DNA of 64,000 nucleotides from Kiritimatiellia bacterium (GCA_018001225.1 JAGNIJ010000013.1:22461-86460); one strand, 5' to 3'. Numbered from the stretch's first letter, positions 16,759 through 27,862 are shown. Translations and numbers: made by a program. The notes: generated by a model from the letters alone, not told the origin.

Positions 16759-17747
16759 TTCGCCGCCTCCTGCTCCGCGGGCGGCGGAGCGGCCTCGCGG
16801 GCCTCGCGGTAGGCCTGGATGATCTTCTGCACCAGCTCGTGCCGGACCACGTCGGAATCGGTCAGCTCAATGATGGCGATGCCGTCCACGCCGCGGAGCG
16901 TGCGCCGGGCCTCGAGCAGGCCGGAGGTCTTGTAGGGTGGCAGGTCCACCTGCGTCAGGTCGCCGGTGATGACGCACTTCGAGTCGAAGCCCAGGCGCGT
17001 CAGGAACATCAGCATCTGCTCCGGCGTCGTGTTCTGGGCCTCATCGAGGATCACGAACGCGTGGTTGAGCGTGCGGCCGCGCATGTAGGCCAGCGGGGCG
17101 ACCTCGATGATCCCGCGGAGCATGTTCCGCTCGATGTCGTCGGGCGTCATCATGTCGTAGAGGGCGTCGTAAAGCGGGCGCAGGTAGGGCAGCACCTTCT
17201 GGTGCATGTCGCCGGGCAGGAAGCCCAGCGCCTCGCCGGCCTCGACCGCGGGCCGGGTCAGGATGATGCGGCTGACCTCGTTGCGCAGCAGGGTGGACAC
17301 GGCCATGGCCATCGCCAGGTACGTCTTGCCCGTGCCGGCCGGGCCGATCCCGAAGGAGATGTCGGTGCCGCGAATCGCCTCCACGTAGGACTGCTGGCCG
17401 AAGGTGCGGGGGAAAATCGGCGACTTGCCCGGGCTGACATCTATGCGGCAGGCATGCAGCCGGGCCAGTTCCTGCTCTCTCCCCTCCTGAAACGCGCGGA
17501 GGGCAAACAGGACCGTGTGCTCGCGGAGCCCGATGCCGGCGTTCCGCGCACTGCGCAGAAGCTCCACAAAACGTAGAGCCGCCGCCGCTTTCTCCGGATC
17601 GCCTTCCGCCTGCAGCCACGTGTCCCGCGCCGTCAGGCGGACGCCCAGCGCCTCCTCGATGCGGGCCAGGTACTCAAAGCGCTTGCCCGTAATGTCCTGG
17701 GCCTCCCGCGCATTGTCAAAATGGATTTTCAGCTCTCCCACAAACAC
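16755..17747 (-). CDS. phoH: PhoH-like ATPase (YbeZ)
   Basis: ATPase of the PhoH/YbeZ family, 330 aa, working with YbeY in ribosome and RNA quality control. Walker A is GPAGTGKT (135-142) and Walker B is VILDEAQN near 235. The N-terminal segment resembles a KH-like RNA-binding domain, and ITGDLTQVDLP is a family signature. The start is GTG at 17747 with AAGGTGAT just upstream; a neighbouring ATG is out of frame. First gene of the phoH-pgpH-ybeY unit. Confidence 0.93.
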   Translation of the reverse strand: MFVGELKIHFDNAREAQDITGKRFEYLARIEEALGVRLTARDTWLQAEGDPEKAAAALRFVELLRSARNAGIGLREHTVLFALRAFQEGREQELARLHACRIDVSPGKSPIFPRTFGQQSYVEAIRGTDISFGIGPAGTGKTYLAMAMAVSTLLRNEVSRIILTRPAVEAGEALGFLPGDMHQKVLPYLRPLYDALYDMMTPDDIERNMLRGIIEVAPLAYMRGRTLNHAFVILDEAQNTTPEQMLMFLTRLGFDSKCVITGDLTQVDLPPYKTSGLLEARRTLRGVDGIAIIELTDSDVVRHELVQKIIQAYREAREAAPPPAEQEAAK

Positions 17748-18260
17748 ATCACCTTGTCAATAAACAGGATATATTAATAGCCACCGGCCAATTCAGTGCC
17801 AGGCACCGGATTCGGATCAGAGTCTGTCCCCTATGTGGTTCCCTCTGTACCCGCCAATGTAGCCCTCCCAATGCGGGCGTCAACGGCAATTCAGCCATCG
17901 CTATACGAATGTCAACAAAAATATACCCATGGGGGTGATACTCGCGGGGACAGAGATACAGCAAGGGACAGAGAGCGGGGACAAAGAAGCGGGGGACAGG
18001 GGGGAGACAGGGGGGACAGAGAACAGAAAAGGCTAGGGACAGAGAAGAGGTGGAAGGGGTGTCCTTGCACGTCTGAATCCTTGGCGCGTGTGACTTTTCT
18101 GTACGATCCGGTGAAAGGCGTCTCGCCCTTGATGTTCACGGCCGGGACGGCCGTGCCACCCTTCAGATCCCATCCTTCACTGAAGATTCAGGTTGCGCGA
18201 ATAGGCTTGAGTGGGAGGCGGTGTCGGCCTAGTCTTTGCCGACGGTTTTACTGGACAAAC
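17748..18260. other. 513-bp intergenic region with repeat debris
   Basis: No gene can be supported. An AT-rich phoH leader is followed by GTGCC-A-GGCAC (17796-17806) and TCTGTCCCC (17823-17831). A purine-rich block (17946-18043) has about six direct copies of GGG(G)ACAGA. CACGGCC-GGGAC-GGCCGTG (18137-18155) comes before the DUF697 gene. This looks like relics of small REP or MITE-type elements. An open frame crosses part of it, but its translation is low complexity and not gene-like. Confidence 0.5.
17946..18043 (+). repeat. Cluster of GGGGACAGA repeats
   Basis: Direct copies at 17946, 17965 (GGGACAGA), 17977 (GGGGACAAA), 17992 (GGGGACAGG), 18012 and 18036 (GGGACAGA), with one inverted copy TCTGTCCCC at 17823. 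Spacing is irregular (about 12-24 bp). Confidence 0.5.
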
Positions 18261-19514
18261 ATGATCCAAGGGCTGATCAAACTGGGTTCCCGGCTGGCGA
18301 TCCTTCTGGCGGGCGTCCTGCTCATGCTTCTGGGCGGGGAACTGCTCCGGTTCTACATCCTGCTCTACCGGATCCGCCCGCTGTGGGCCGATATCTACTC
18401 GTGGATCGTGGTCCTGACGCTGGTCTCCATCCTGTCCTACATTCTCTGGCTGTTGCGCCAGCACCCCCCCATCCCCCGCCCCCCTCGGGTAACGGGACGG
18501 GAGCCGGATCATGCCCGAATGCGCGCCTACCTTCGGTATCTGACCGACTACCTCTATCACCTGGCCCGCAACCCCCACCTGGAGCCCGACCGGCAGGGGA
18601 CCCTCCTGGCCGGCGCCCGCGACATCCGGGACGTGCTCGGCGCCCACCCGCTGAACGAGGATCTGGCGCGGCAAATCCTGAAAACCGAGGAACAAGTCGT
18701 GCTCCCGGCCCTGGCCGCGCTGAACGAGAAGGCGTCCGCCGAGGTCCGGCACAGCGTCCGCGACGTGATGCTGGGCGTGACCTTGAGCCCGTACCAGGCC
18801 CTCGACCTGGTCGTGGTGACCTACCGCAATCTCGCCATGGCCGGCCGCGTGGTCCGGATCTACCACGGCCGCCCCGCGCCCGGCGACTCGTGGCGCATCC
18901 TCCGGGACATCCTGGTCACCGTGGCCACGGTCAACGCCCTGAACGTGACCCGGCGGCTCTTCGCGAGCCTGCTCTCCGAGGTGCCGCTGGTCGGCCGCGT
19001 GGTCGAGGGCATCGGACAGGGGCTCGGCGCGGGGCTGATGACCTCGATCACCGGCCATGCGGCCATGGACCGCTGCATGGCCTTCCGCGGCTGGAACGCC
19101 GAGGAGGAGCGCCGCTCGCTCGGCGAGCGTATGGCCGGCTTCCTGACCGATGTCCGGGACCTGTTCACCAAAGATCTCCTGCCGCAGCTTAAGGGGCTGA
19201 TCCGCTCCGGGGCGCAGCCCGGGGCCGCGGACCAGCCCGGGTTCTGGGACGCCATCGCCCGCGGAATCAACTCGGCCGTGGACCTGACCGCACGGGTCGC
19301 CGACACGATCGTGGTGCAGCCCGTGGTCGCCGTCGGCACGGGCGTGGTCCAGGCGGGGTCCTACCTGACGCGCGGCGCGGTGCAGGCCGGGCAGACCGCC
19401 GTCCGCGCCACGCGGCGGCGGGTCCGGCGGACCAGTTCAGGCGTCGGGCGGGTCGTCCGAACCTTCGGCCAGCGCTTGTATTACATCTTCCGCGGCCCCC
19501 GGTTTTTCTTATGA
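18261..19514 (+). CDS. DUF697/YcjF-like membrane protein
   Basis: Membrane protein of 417 aa. Two hydrophobic helices near the N-terminus (about 10-32 and 42-64) precede a soluble helical region. A DUF697-like segment follows (NALNVTRRLFASLLSEVPLVG, GAGLMTSITGHAAMDRC), and the tail is basic (RRRVRRTSS). DUF697 occurs in YcjF-type proteins and fused to GTPases; the function is unclear. ATG 18261 was chosen because everything upstream is repeat-derived sequence. It ends 19 bp before glgX. Confidence 0.7.
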   Translation: MIQGLIKLGSRLAILLAGVLLMLLGGELLRFYILLYRIRPLWADIYSWIVVLTLVSILSYILWLLRQHPPIPRPPRVTGREPDHARMRAYLRYLTDYLYHLARNPHLEPDRQGTLLAGARDIRDVLGAHPLNEDLARQILKTEEQVVLPALAALNEKASAEVRHSVRDVMLGVTLSPYQALDLVVVTYRNLAMAGRVVRIYHGRPAPGDSWRILRDILVTVATVNALNVTRRLFASLLSEVPLVGRVVEGIGQGLGAGLMTSITGHAAMDRCMAFRGWNAEEERRSLGERMAGFLTDVRDLFTKDLLPQLKGLIRSGAQPGAADQPGFWDAIARGINSAVDLTARVADTIVVQPVVAVGTGVVQAGSYLTRGAVQAGQTAVRATRRRVRRTSSGVGRVVRTFGQRLYYIFRGPRFFL

Positions 19515-19533
19515 GAACAACGACCAGCCCGAC

Positions 19534-21642
<2,109 letters not shown>

Positions 21643-21697
21643 GTACGACCGGCATACGGGTTCACGCCCGGGATCGGGAACCGTTGGCCTTGGAGCC

Positions 21698-22117
21698 ATG
21701 AAAAAGACAACCGCTCGAAAAACCGCGCCGGATCGATCGTTGGACCGCAGTTCGCGCTATCATCGGCGGTTCGCCCTCCTGGCGGCCACACAGGCAAAGC
21801 GCGTCCTTTCCCTTTTTGAGCGAGAGCATCCGAAGGATCATCGCCCGCGCCAGGCCATCGCGGCCATCCAGGCCTGGGCGCGAGGGAAGCGGACGCTGGG
21901 CATGGCCGAGGTACGGAAGCTCTCGCTGGCGTCTCATGCGGCCGCGCGCGAAGCCAGGACGGACGCGGCCCGGTTTGCCGCCCGCGCGGCCGGCCACGCC
22001 GTCGCGACATGGCATTGCCCCACCCACGCCATGGGGGTCCCGATTTATGCATGCAAGGCGATTCTCGCGGAAAGGAACCCGCCGGCCGGGAAAGCCGGAC
22101 GCCGGACGGGTCCATGA
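21698..22117 (+). CDS. Imm5-like putative immunity protein
   Basis: Small basic helical protein of 139 aa. The pattern of RPRQAIAAIQAWARGKRTLG, SLASHAAAREAR, ARFAARAAGHAVATWHCPTHAMGVPIYACKAI matches the Imm-5-like family, described as putative immunity proteins of toxin systems. No toxin gene is adjacent. GGAG precedes the ATG. The last part overlaps the start chosen for the next gene by 71 bp in another frame, so either the downstream start is later or the overlap is real. Confidence 0.65.
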   Translation: MKKTTARKTAPDRSLDRSSRYHRRFALLAATQAKRVLSLFEREHPKDHRPRQAIAAIQAWARGKRTLGMAEVRKLSLASHAAAREARTDAARFAARAAGHAVATWHCPTHAMGVPIYACKAILAERNPPAGKAGRRTGP

Positions 22118-23306
22118 CAAGCGGTCTGCGGCGCTGACCAAACGCGCCCTGGCGATCACGGCCATGCTCGCGGTGTGTCTTGGCCCCGCGGCCGGGCGCG
22201 CCCAGGGAACTCCCGCCGTGAGCAACGTCATCGTGCTCTCGACCGAGCCGGACAACGGCGCCGTGCCGTACAACACCGGCGCGGCCACGATCCGGATTGT
22301 CGGCAGCGGGTTCTCCACGGTGACCGGCACCAACGGCGTGACGCTGGACGACCTGAATGGCCACGACGACCCCGTGCGGACGGCGGCGACGAACTACACT
22401 GTGGACAGCGACGCGCAGATCACGGCCACCTTCCCTCCCGGCATTCGAACGCGCGGCACGGCGGGCTGGAACGTGATCGTCACCAACAGCGCCGGCGCCA
22501 ATACCAATAGCCTGGAAAAATTCGTGCCGCGCGCGGGCCTGCTGATCAGCGAAATCTTCATCGGCATGACGAACGCCGCGGACCACGAGTTCGTGGAGGT
22601 CTACAATCCAACGGCAAGCCGGTTGAACGCCTCCACGCTGGGATTGCGCTTCTATGTTCTCTATGACGACGGAAATGGCGGCGCCAAGGGCCTGACCAAG
22701 GTGACCGATGGCAACATTCCCGCCCACGGATTCCTGCTCCTGGTCTCATCGAATGCGGCGAGCGAGAGTTGGGCCACGAATCGTGACTACCTGTGGAGCG
22801 CGGGATCGCCCACGCTGGGGAAAAACAGCGGCGTGTACATCAGCTTGAGTTCGGTGCCGGATGTGAAAGTCATCGACAAGGTCGGGTGGGGTTCCGAAGC
22901 CCAGTATGGATATGAAGGCGTAAGGCTCCCCGGCATGACCAACGGTTTCAGCGCCGAACGCAGGCCAGCCGCCGGCTGGGGCCATGCCACGGATACCGAT
23001 ACCAACAAGAACGACTTCCTGTCCCAAAGCACCAACATCACGCCGCGCGGCAGCGCCGACGCGCTGGAACCGCCGGCGCCCGCCTCGATCGTCATCGCCG
23101 ATAACCCGGCGTTTTCCGGCGGGCCCTTCCTCGTGGAAGGAACCGCGTCCACCAACCTCCCCTTGAGCGTCCGGTGCAGCCCGGACCTGGCGACCGCCTT
23201 CACCATCATCGGCACGGCCACCGCCGACGTAAGCGGCGTGTTCAGCTACAGCGACACGAATGCCGACGCCGTTGCAAAACGTTACTATCGCGTCACGTAC
23301 CCGTAG
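22047..23306 (+). CDS. Secreted protein with IPT-like and lamin-tail domains
   Basis: Exported protein of about 419 aa. A long basic n-region (MHARRFSRKGTRR...) precedes the hydrophobic core ALAITAMLAVCLGPAAGRAQ. Residues about 52-155 look like an IPT/TIG Ig-like domain (NNVIVLSTEP-like strand, GSGFSTVTGTNGVTL). A lamin-tail domain follows (LLISEIFIGMTNAADHEFVEVYNPT, IPAHGFLLLVSSN), and the C-terminus is beta-rich. Lamin-tail domains in bacteria occur in secreted, often polymer-binding proteins. The start is uncertain: ATG 22047 gives the best signal peptide but overlaps the previous gene. Confidence 0.7.
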   Translation: MHARRFSRKGTRRPGKPDAGRVHDKRSAALTKRALAITAMLAVCLGPAAGRAQGTPAVSNVIVLSTEPDNGAVPYNTGAATIRIVGSGFSTVTGTNGVTLDDLNGHDDPVRTAATNYTVDSDAQITATFPPGIRTRGTAGWNVIVTNSAGANTNSLEKFVPRAGLLISEIFIGMTNAADHEFVEVYNPTASRLNASTLGLRFYVLYDDGNGGAKGLTKVTDGNIPAHGFLLLVSSNAASESWATNRDYLWSAGSPTLGKNSGVYISLSSVPDVKVIDKVGWGSEAQYGYEGVRLPGMTNGFSAERRPAAGWGHATDTDTNKNDFLSQSTNITPRGSADALEPPAPASIVIADNPAFSGGPFLVEGTASTNLPLSVRCSPDLATAFTIIGTATADVSGVFSYSDTNADAVAKRYYRVTYP

Positions 23307-23325
23307 CGCGGCGATATCAACGGCG

Positions 23326-24873
23326 ATGAAACCGAGGGCGACTGTCCGGCATGCGATTCTCCTCCTGCTCGCGCTCGAAACCGCCGCACCCGCGAAGCCG
23401 CCCCTTCAGATCGGCGTCGACGCCAACTACGCCCTCGACATGGAGCGCGGCGGCGCGGCGTGGTCGTGGGACGGCGCGAAGACCGACCTGTTCCGCGGCA
23501 TCGCCGCGCGGGGCGCGAGCGGGTTCCGGGTGCGGCTGTGGATGAAGGACGACGGGCCGCACGGCAAGATCTATGCCACGGAAGTCGTGCGGCGCGCGCT
23601 GGACGCCGGGCTGGACCCCTACCTCGTGATCTTCTTGAGCGAGGACTGGTCCGACATGATGAAGCAGCCGCTGCCGTCGGCCTGGAAGGACCTGTCGTTC
23701 GACGAGCGCGCCGGGGCCGTCCAAGCCTACTCCCGCGGCATCGTCGCGCACTTCCGGGCGCAGGGCCTGCAAAGCCACCTGTACGAAATCGGCAACGAGA
23801 TCGACTACGGTATCTGCGGCGAATACCCGGGCCAGGGCACGAAGAAGACCCCGGCCGCGTTGAGCCGCTCGCTCTGGCCGCGGTCGGCCCGGCTCATCCT
23901 CGCCGCCGAGGCCGGCGTCCGGGAGGCGGATCCCGACGCGCGGTTCATGCTCCACATCGCGCACTGGTGGGACGCGGAGTTCTGCGTCGCCTTCTTCCGG
24001 TTCATGCTCGACCAGGGCGTTCAAATCGATTTCGCGGGCCTGTCGTATTTCCCGTCCGCCAACATCGGCGGCTCGCTGGAAATGAGCGAGTTCGGCGAGA
24101 CGGTCGCGCGGCTCTCGGAGGCCGTCGGGCGCCCGGTGATCGTCGCCGAAACGGCCTACCCGAGCACCCGCGATTTCAAGGGGCAGTTCTCCCGCTGGAA
24201 GTACGAGACCCCGGGCTACCCCTTGAGTCCCGAGGGCCAGCGCCGCTGGCTCGCGGACTTCCTCGCCTTCTGTAACCGCCACCCGGCGATTCGCGCGGTC
24301 TACTACTGGAGCCCCGAGTGGTGCGGCGAGGGCATGTGGAAAGCCTTCGCCCTGTTCGACCCGGCCGGCGAAGCGAAGCCCGCCTGGACCTCCTTCCCGC
24401 GGGCCGCGTGGGAAGAGCGGAGCCTGAACGAGCCGGTCTACCTCGAGGCCTGTTCCAACGAGCTGTTCGTCGTGCCCGTCCGCGAGGCGAAAGAGGCGAT
24501 GGTTCCGCTGGTCCGGCGGCTGCGCGGGCAGACGGGCGGCGTGTCCGTAGAGCATATCGCGTTGCTGACCAATACGGTCTTGAACGTCGGGGCGTACCGC
24601 GTGGACCTCAAGGCGTCGCTCCAGAACAACATGCACCTGTCGCGCCGCACGGAAAGCGCGGGCCTGCCGCTCGATCCGGGCGCGCTGGAGACGCTGGCCG
24701 GCGGCCTGGACCCAAAGACGCAGAAGGTGATCGTTTTCCTGCGCGGCCACTCGACCCCCGGCGCGGAAGCAGTGATCGCGTTCCTCGAGGCGCGCGGATT
24801 CGAGGTCTGCCGCCATCCGAAGGAGGACGGGGCCCCTCTGAAGTTCGGGATGGGCGGGAAATTCGATCCGTAG
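23326..24873 (+). CDS. GH53 endo-beta-1,4-galactanase-like protein
   Basis: Predicted secreted galactanase of 515 aa that would cut beta-1,4-galactan of pectic arabinogalactans. After a signal peptide, GH53 features appear: IGVDANYALDME near 29-40, RVRLWMKDDG, the acid/base Glu in IGNEIDYG near 157 and the nucleophile Glu in VAETAYPS near 276. Family members usually end near residue 370. Here about 140 extra residues (PVYLEACSNE to the end) form a C-terminal domain I do not recognise. The gene begins 19 bp after the lamin-tail gene, suggesting a shared transcript. Confidence 0.82.
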   Translation: MKPRATVRHAILLLLALETAAPAKPPLQIGVDANYALDMERGGAAWSWDGAKTDLFRGIAARGASGFRVRLWMKDDGPHGKIYATEVVRRALDAGLDPYLVIFLSEDWSDMMKQPLPSAWKDLSFDERAGAVQAYSRGIVAHFRAQGLQSHLYEIGNEIDYGICGEYPGQGTKKTPAALSRSLWPRSARLILAAEAGVREADPDARFMLHIAHWWDAEFCVAFFRFMLDQGVQIDFAGLSYFPSANIGGSLEMSEFGETVARLSEAVGRPVIVAETAYPSTRDFKGQFSRWKYETPGYPLSPEGQRRWLADFLAFCNRHPAIRAVYYWSPEWCGEGMWKAFALFDPAGEAKPAWTSFPRAAWEERSLNEPVYLEACSNELFVVPVREAKEAMVPLVRRLRGQTGGVSVEHIALLTNTVLNVGAYRVDLKASLQNNMHLSRRTESAGLPLDPGALETLAGGLDPKTQKVIVFLRGHSTPGAEAVIAFLEARGFEVCRHPKEDGAPLKFGMGGKFDP

Positions 24874-24879
24874 CGCGCC

Positions 24880-25206
24880 CTACCTGCCCGCCTCGCCCGT
24901 CTCTTCCGCGATCCATTTCAGGAACGGCGCGTGCCCTTTCGCGAGGGGCCAGGCGACGATGCAGGGCACTTCGTAACGGTGAAGTTTTCTAATCGCCGCG
25001 ATCGCCGCGGCGACGCGGCGATCCGAGGTCTTGGCCACCGCGGCCGCCTCGCGTCCGTCCTCCACGCGCCCCTTCCACCGGTAGATCGAGCGGATGCCCC
25101 CGAGGATGTTCACGCACGCCGCCAGCCGCCCGCGCACCAGCGCGCGCCCGATCTTCGCCGCCTCCGCCGCCGAGCCCGCCGTGTAATAAAGCATCCACGT
25201 TTTCAT
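24880..25206 (-). CDS. cutA: CutA1 divalent-ion tolerance protein
   Basis: CutA1 family trimeric protein, 108 aa, the standard length. Conserved parts are the start (WMLYYTAGSAAEAAKIGRAL), RLAACVNILGGIRSIYRWKG and HRYEVPCIVAWPLAKG. Its role in metal tolerance is historical and its precise function remains unclear. ATG 25206 has GGGGGAG just upstream. It converges on the GH53 gene with a 6-bp gap. Confidence 0.92.
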   Translation of the reverse strand: MKTWMLYYTAGSAAEAAKIGRALVRGRLAACVNILGGIRSIYRWKGRVEDGREAAAVAKTSDRRVAAAIAAIRKLHRYEVPCIVAWPLAKGHAPFLKWIAEETGEAGR

Positions 25207-25355
25207 TAAACTCCCCCTGTCTTATCCACCCTTCCTCGTTATCATTTTTTAGAATAGGCGGCAATATCCGGCCCGCCTACGCCCAAATTAAAAGTCTTAT
25301 CTTATTATTGGAAAATGTATTATATATCGCAATTCCATTGACATAGCGCGCTGGT

Positions 25356-25970
25356 ATGAAATCTGCATATTCACTTATGGATTTTATGCTCGCTCGAATC
25401 ATAGCGGCATTCGTTCTGACAGCCGGCCTGCTGGGGTCCGGGTGCGCGAGCATGCCGGAACGCTACAAGCCCGCCACGCAGGGCCGGTTGGATAACGCCG
25501 AGAACGATCCCGCGATCCGGGTCGCGCTGAAGACGGATACGCCGGTGATCGCCATCGGCGAGCCGCTGTACCTGGACCTGGCCATCCGCAACGTGGGCCG
25601 CGAACGCGTGTGGCTGCCCCGCGAGCCGACGGTGCTGGTGAGCTGGATTTACCCGAACGGCGTGCACGACAATTTCCTGAAAGAGATCCGTGACGAGGAG
25701 CATTTCGAGCGCGGCGAACTGGTCTGCCTGGAACCGGGCCAGCAGATCGCCCAGCGCGTCGAGATCCGCACCTATTACTTCGACCGCCCGGGGATCACCG
25801 AGTTCCGCGCCCGGCTATACGGGATCCGCAACACGAACCCGAAGACCGAGGCGACCTGGACCGGCCGGCTGGAGTCGAACTCGTTCGGCGTGATGGTCGA
25901 ACGCGCGAAAAAAAAGATGTCCGAGTACCGCGTCGTGACGGGCGCGGACCCTAGCGGACAGGGGGCGTGA
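25356..25970 (+). CDS. Putative lipoprotein with beta-sandwich domain
   Basis: Exported protein of about 204 aa. A hydrophobic stretch (IIAAFVLTAGLL) ends in GSGCAS, a plausible but imperfect lipobox. The body (PVIAIGEPLYLDLAIRNVGRERVWLPRE) looks like an Ig-like beta sandwich with alternating hydrophobic strands. Starts at 25356, 25377 or 25386 are all possible; none has a clear ribosome binding site. A perfect TTGACA at 25338-25343 lacks a good -10 at normal spacing. No function can be assigned. Confidence 0.65.
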   Translation: MKSAYSLMDFMLARIIAAFVLTAGLLGSGCASMPERYKPATQGRLDNAENDPAIRVALKTDTPVIAIGEPLYLDLAIRNVGRERVWLPREPTVLVSWIYPNGVHDNFLKEIRDEEHFERGELVCLEPGQQIAQRVEIRTYYFDRPGITEFRARLYGIRNTNPKTEATWTGRLESNSFGVMVERAKKKMSEYRVVTGADPSGQGA

Positions 25971-25971
25971 C

Positions 25972-25996
25972 GGGCGCCGGCGAGCGGCGCCCCTAC
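25972..25996 (+). repeat. GC-rich REP-like element, copy 1
   Basis: Stem arms GGGCGCCG and CGGCGCCC around loop GCGAG, followed by CTAC. It fills the gap between the lipoprotein stop and the stop of the convergent GH13 gene, whose TAG is inside it. Same family as 55553-55577 and 63827-63851. Confidence 0.65.
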
Positions 25997-27723
25997 TCGT
26001 GGATTTTCAGCACGGCCCAGCCTCGCGGCGGCAGGGCGAGGCGTCCGCGCCGAACCGTCTTCCCGGCCCACAGGTCATGCGCGGACCGCTCCAGCCGGAC
26101 GTCGGCGGGCGCGTCGCCGGCGTTGAGCCACACGCGAATTACGCTCTTCCGGTCAAAACGCTCGAAGGCCAGCAGCCGCTCGTTGCCGGTTTCCAGCCAG
26201 CGCAACCGGCCGCGGCGCAGGACCGCGTGCTCCTTGCGCAGGGCGATGGCCCTGCGCGTGAAGGCGAACAGGTCCAGGTCGGGCTTCCTCGGGCTGGACG
26301 GGCCGCGGCCGGTCAGCGTGCGCGTTTCCGGCTCGTGCTCGATGTCGTCCCATAGCATGGGCTGCCGGTTGTCGGGGTCGTTGGCGCCCCACATCCCGAC
26401 CTCGGTCCCGTAGTAGAGCATCGGCGCGCCGAGACAGGTCATCTGGAACACGATCATCTGCCGGAGGGCATCCATCGCCTTCGGCCCGGGCCGCGTGGTC
26501 TTGAGCCCGGGGTTCTCGCGGGCCTTGGGATAGTTGAAGTAGCTGTCCCAGTCGCGGAACGGCGGGCAGGCGTTCTCCAGGAACGTCAGGACGCGGCCGG
26601 TGTCGTGCGAGTCCAGCAGGTTCTGGAGCGCGTAGTTCACCGCCCGCGGGTACCGGCGCCACAACTCGTCGAGCCGGGCCTTCAGCTCGGAGGCCGGCAG
26701 GGCGGCCGGCGACGGGGAGAAAAACCCGAGCGTCGGGTAGAGCCACATGTAGTTCATCACCGCGTCGAACTCGTCGCCTTGCAGGAACTCGTCCGCGTGG
26801 CCTACGACCTCGCCCGTGGTGTAGGCTTGGGCGTTGATCTTCTTCACGTGCCGCGCCCAGCTTTTCCAGAAGCCGTGCGGCACGCAGAAGGCGACATCCA
26901 GCCGCCAGCCGTCCACGCCGTCGGCGGGATCGCCGTCGCCGTCCGGGTCCATCCAGCGGCGCGTGATGGCGAAGATGTAATCGCGCACGGGCTTGGCGAG
27001 CGTGGTCTTCGTCCGCGCCAGCTCGGGCAGCCCGGCGTGGTTGAACCAGCCCTGGTAGTCGAACGTCCCGTCCGCGCGCCATTCCTTGATGCGGAACCAT
27101 TCCTGGAACCGGGAGTTCCGCTTGTTCATCACCAGGTCGCGGAACCCGAAGAAGTGCGTGCCGACGTGGTTGAACACGCCGTCGAGGATGATCCGCATGC
27201 CGCGCCGGTGCACGTCCGCGACGAGATCCACGAGGTACCGGTCCGCCGCGGTCCAGATCCACGTCTTCGGGTCCTCGGTTTCGTTCGCGGCGGCGATCTT
27301 CGCCAGGTCACCCGCGCGCTCGGGCCCGAAGGTCGGGTCGACGTGATGGAGGCAGGCGGCGTCGTACTTGTGCAGCGAGGGCGCCATGAAGACCGGGTTG
27401 AGGTAGATCGCGTTGACGCCGAGGTCCTGGAGGTAATCCAGTTTCTCGCGCAGCCCGACGAGGTCGCCGCCGAACCGGCGATGGAACACGGAGCGGTAGA
27501 ACTCACCGCGCGCCTTCTCCCAGTCCGCCTGCGCGTACCAGTCCATGCCCCACGGCGAGACCTGCCAGCCGGGGACCGGCCGCGAGTCCATGTCCTCGGG
27601 CCGGGGGTCGCTGGCCGGGCAGCCGTTGCGGAAGCGCTCGGGGAAGACCTGGTACCAGATCGCGTCCGCGGCCCAGTCGGGCACCCGGACTTTCGGTTTC
27701 GCTGCACGCAAGCTTCGTTTCAT
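25993..27723 (-). CDS. GH13 alpha-amylase family enzyme (neopullulanase-like)
   Basis: Cytoplasmic GH13 enzyme of 576 aa. The catalytic set is DGWRLDVAF (nucleophile Asp), TTGEVVG (acid/base Glu) and LLDSHDTGR (third Asp); region I is DGVFNHVG. The sequence WYQVFPERFRNG and the absence of a signal peptide fit neopullulanase, cyclomaltodextrinase or maltogenic amylase enzymes, which act on imported maltodextrins. The usual N-terminal CBM34 domain is not obvious. ATG 27723 follows GGAGAA; a TTG one codon earlier is also possible. The stop TAG lies within a REP-like palindrome. Confidence 0.9.
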   Translation of the reverse strand: MKRSLRAAKPKVRVPDWAADAIWYQVFPERFRNGCPASDPRPEDMDSRPVPGWQVSPWGMDWYAQADWEKARGEFYRSVFHRRFGGDLVGLREKLDYLQDLGVNAIYLNPVFMAPSLHKYDAACLHHVDPTFGPERAGDLAKIAAANETEDPKTWIWTAADRYLVDLVADVHRRGMRIILDGVFNHVGTHFFGFRDLVMNKRNSRFQEWFRIKEWRADGTFDYQGWFNHAGLPELARTKTTLAKPVRDYIFAITRRWMDPDGDGDPADGVDGWRLDVAFCVPHGFWKSWARHVKKINAQAYTTGEVVGHADEFLQGDEFDAVMNYMWLYPTLGFFSPSPAALPASELKARLDELWRRYPRAVNYALQNLLDSHDTGRVLTFLENACPPFRDWDSYFNYPKARENPGLKTTRPGPKAMDALRQMIVFQMTCLGAPMLYYGTEVGMWGANDPDNRQPMLWDDIEHEPETRTLTGRGPSSPRKPDLDLFAFTRRAIALRKEHAVLRRGRLRWLETGNERLLAFERFDRKSVIRVWLNAGDAPADVRLERSAHDLWAGKTVRRGRLALPPRGWAVLKIHE

Positions 27724-27796
27724 CAAGGGTTCTCCGGGAAATGGCGCGGCATTATACGCGACCTTGACCGGCCGTCAACGGCTCTGCCCTTGTATC

Positions 27797-27825
27797 TTGC
27801 CTCCACAATCGCGCGGCACTAAACT
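27797..27825 (+). promoter_or_regulatory. Weak sigma-70 promoter candidate
   Basis: TTGCCT at 27797-27802, a 17-bp spacer and TAAACT at 27820-27825. Each box matches four of six consensus positions. It lies 38 bp before the ATG at 27863. Confidence 0.3.
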
Positions 27826-27862
27826 TATTCGACAGGGACTGTTCAACAATGAGGAGGTTGGC

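Noticed and set aside
17796..18260. N-terminal extension of the DUF697 protein by about 155 residues
   Set aside because: The extension translates the GGGGACAGA repeats and palindromes and has no membrane-protein character; ATG 18261 opens onto the first helix.
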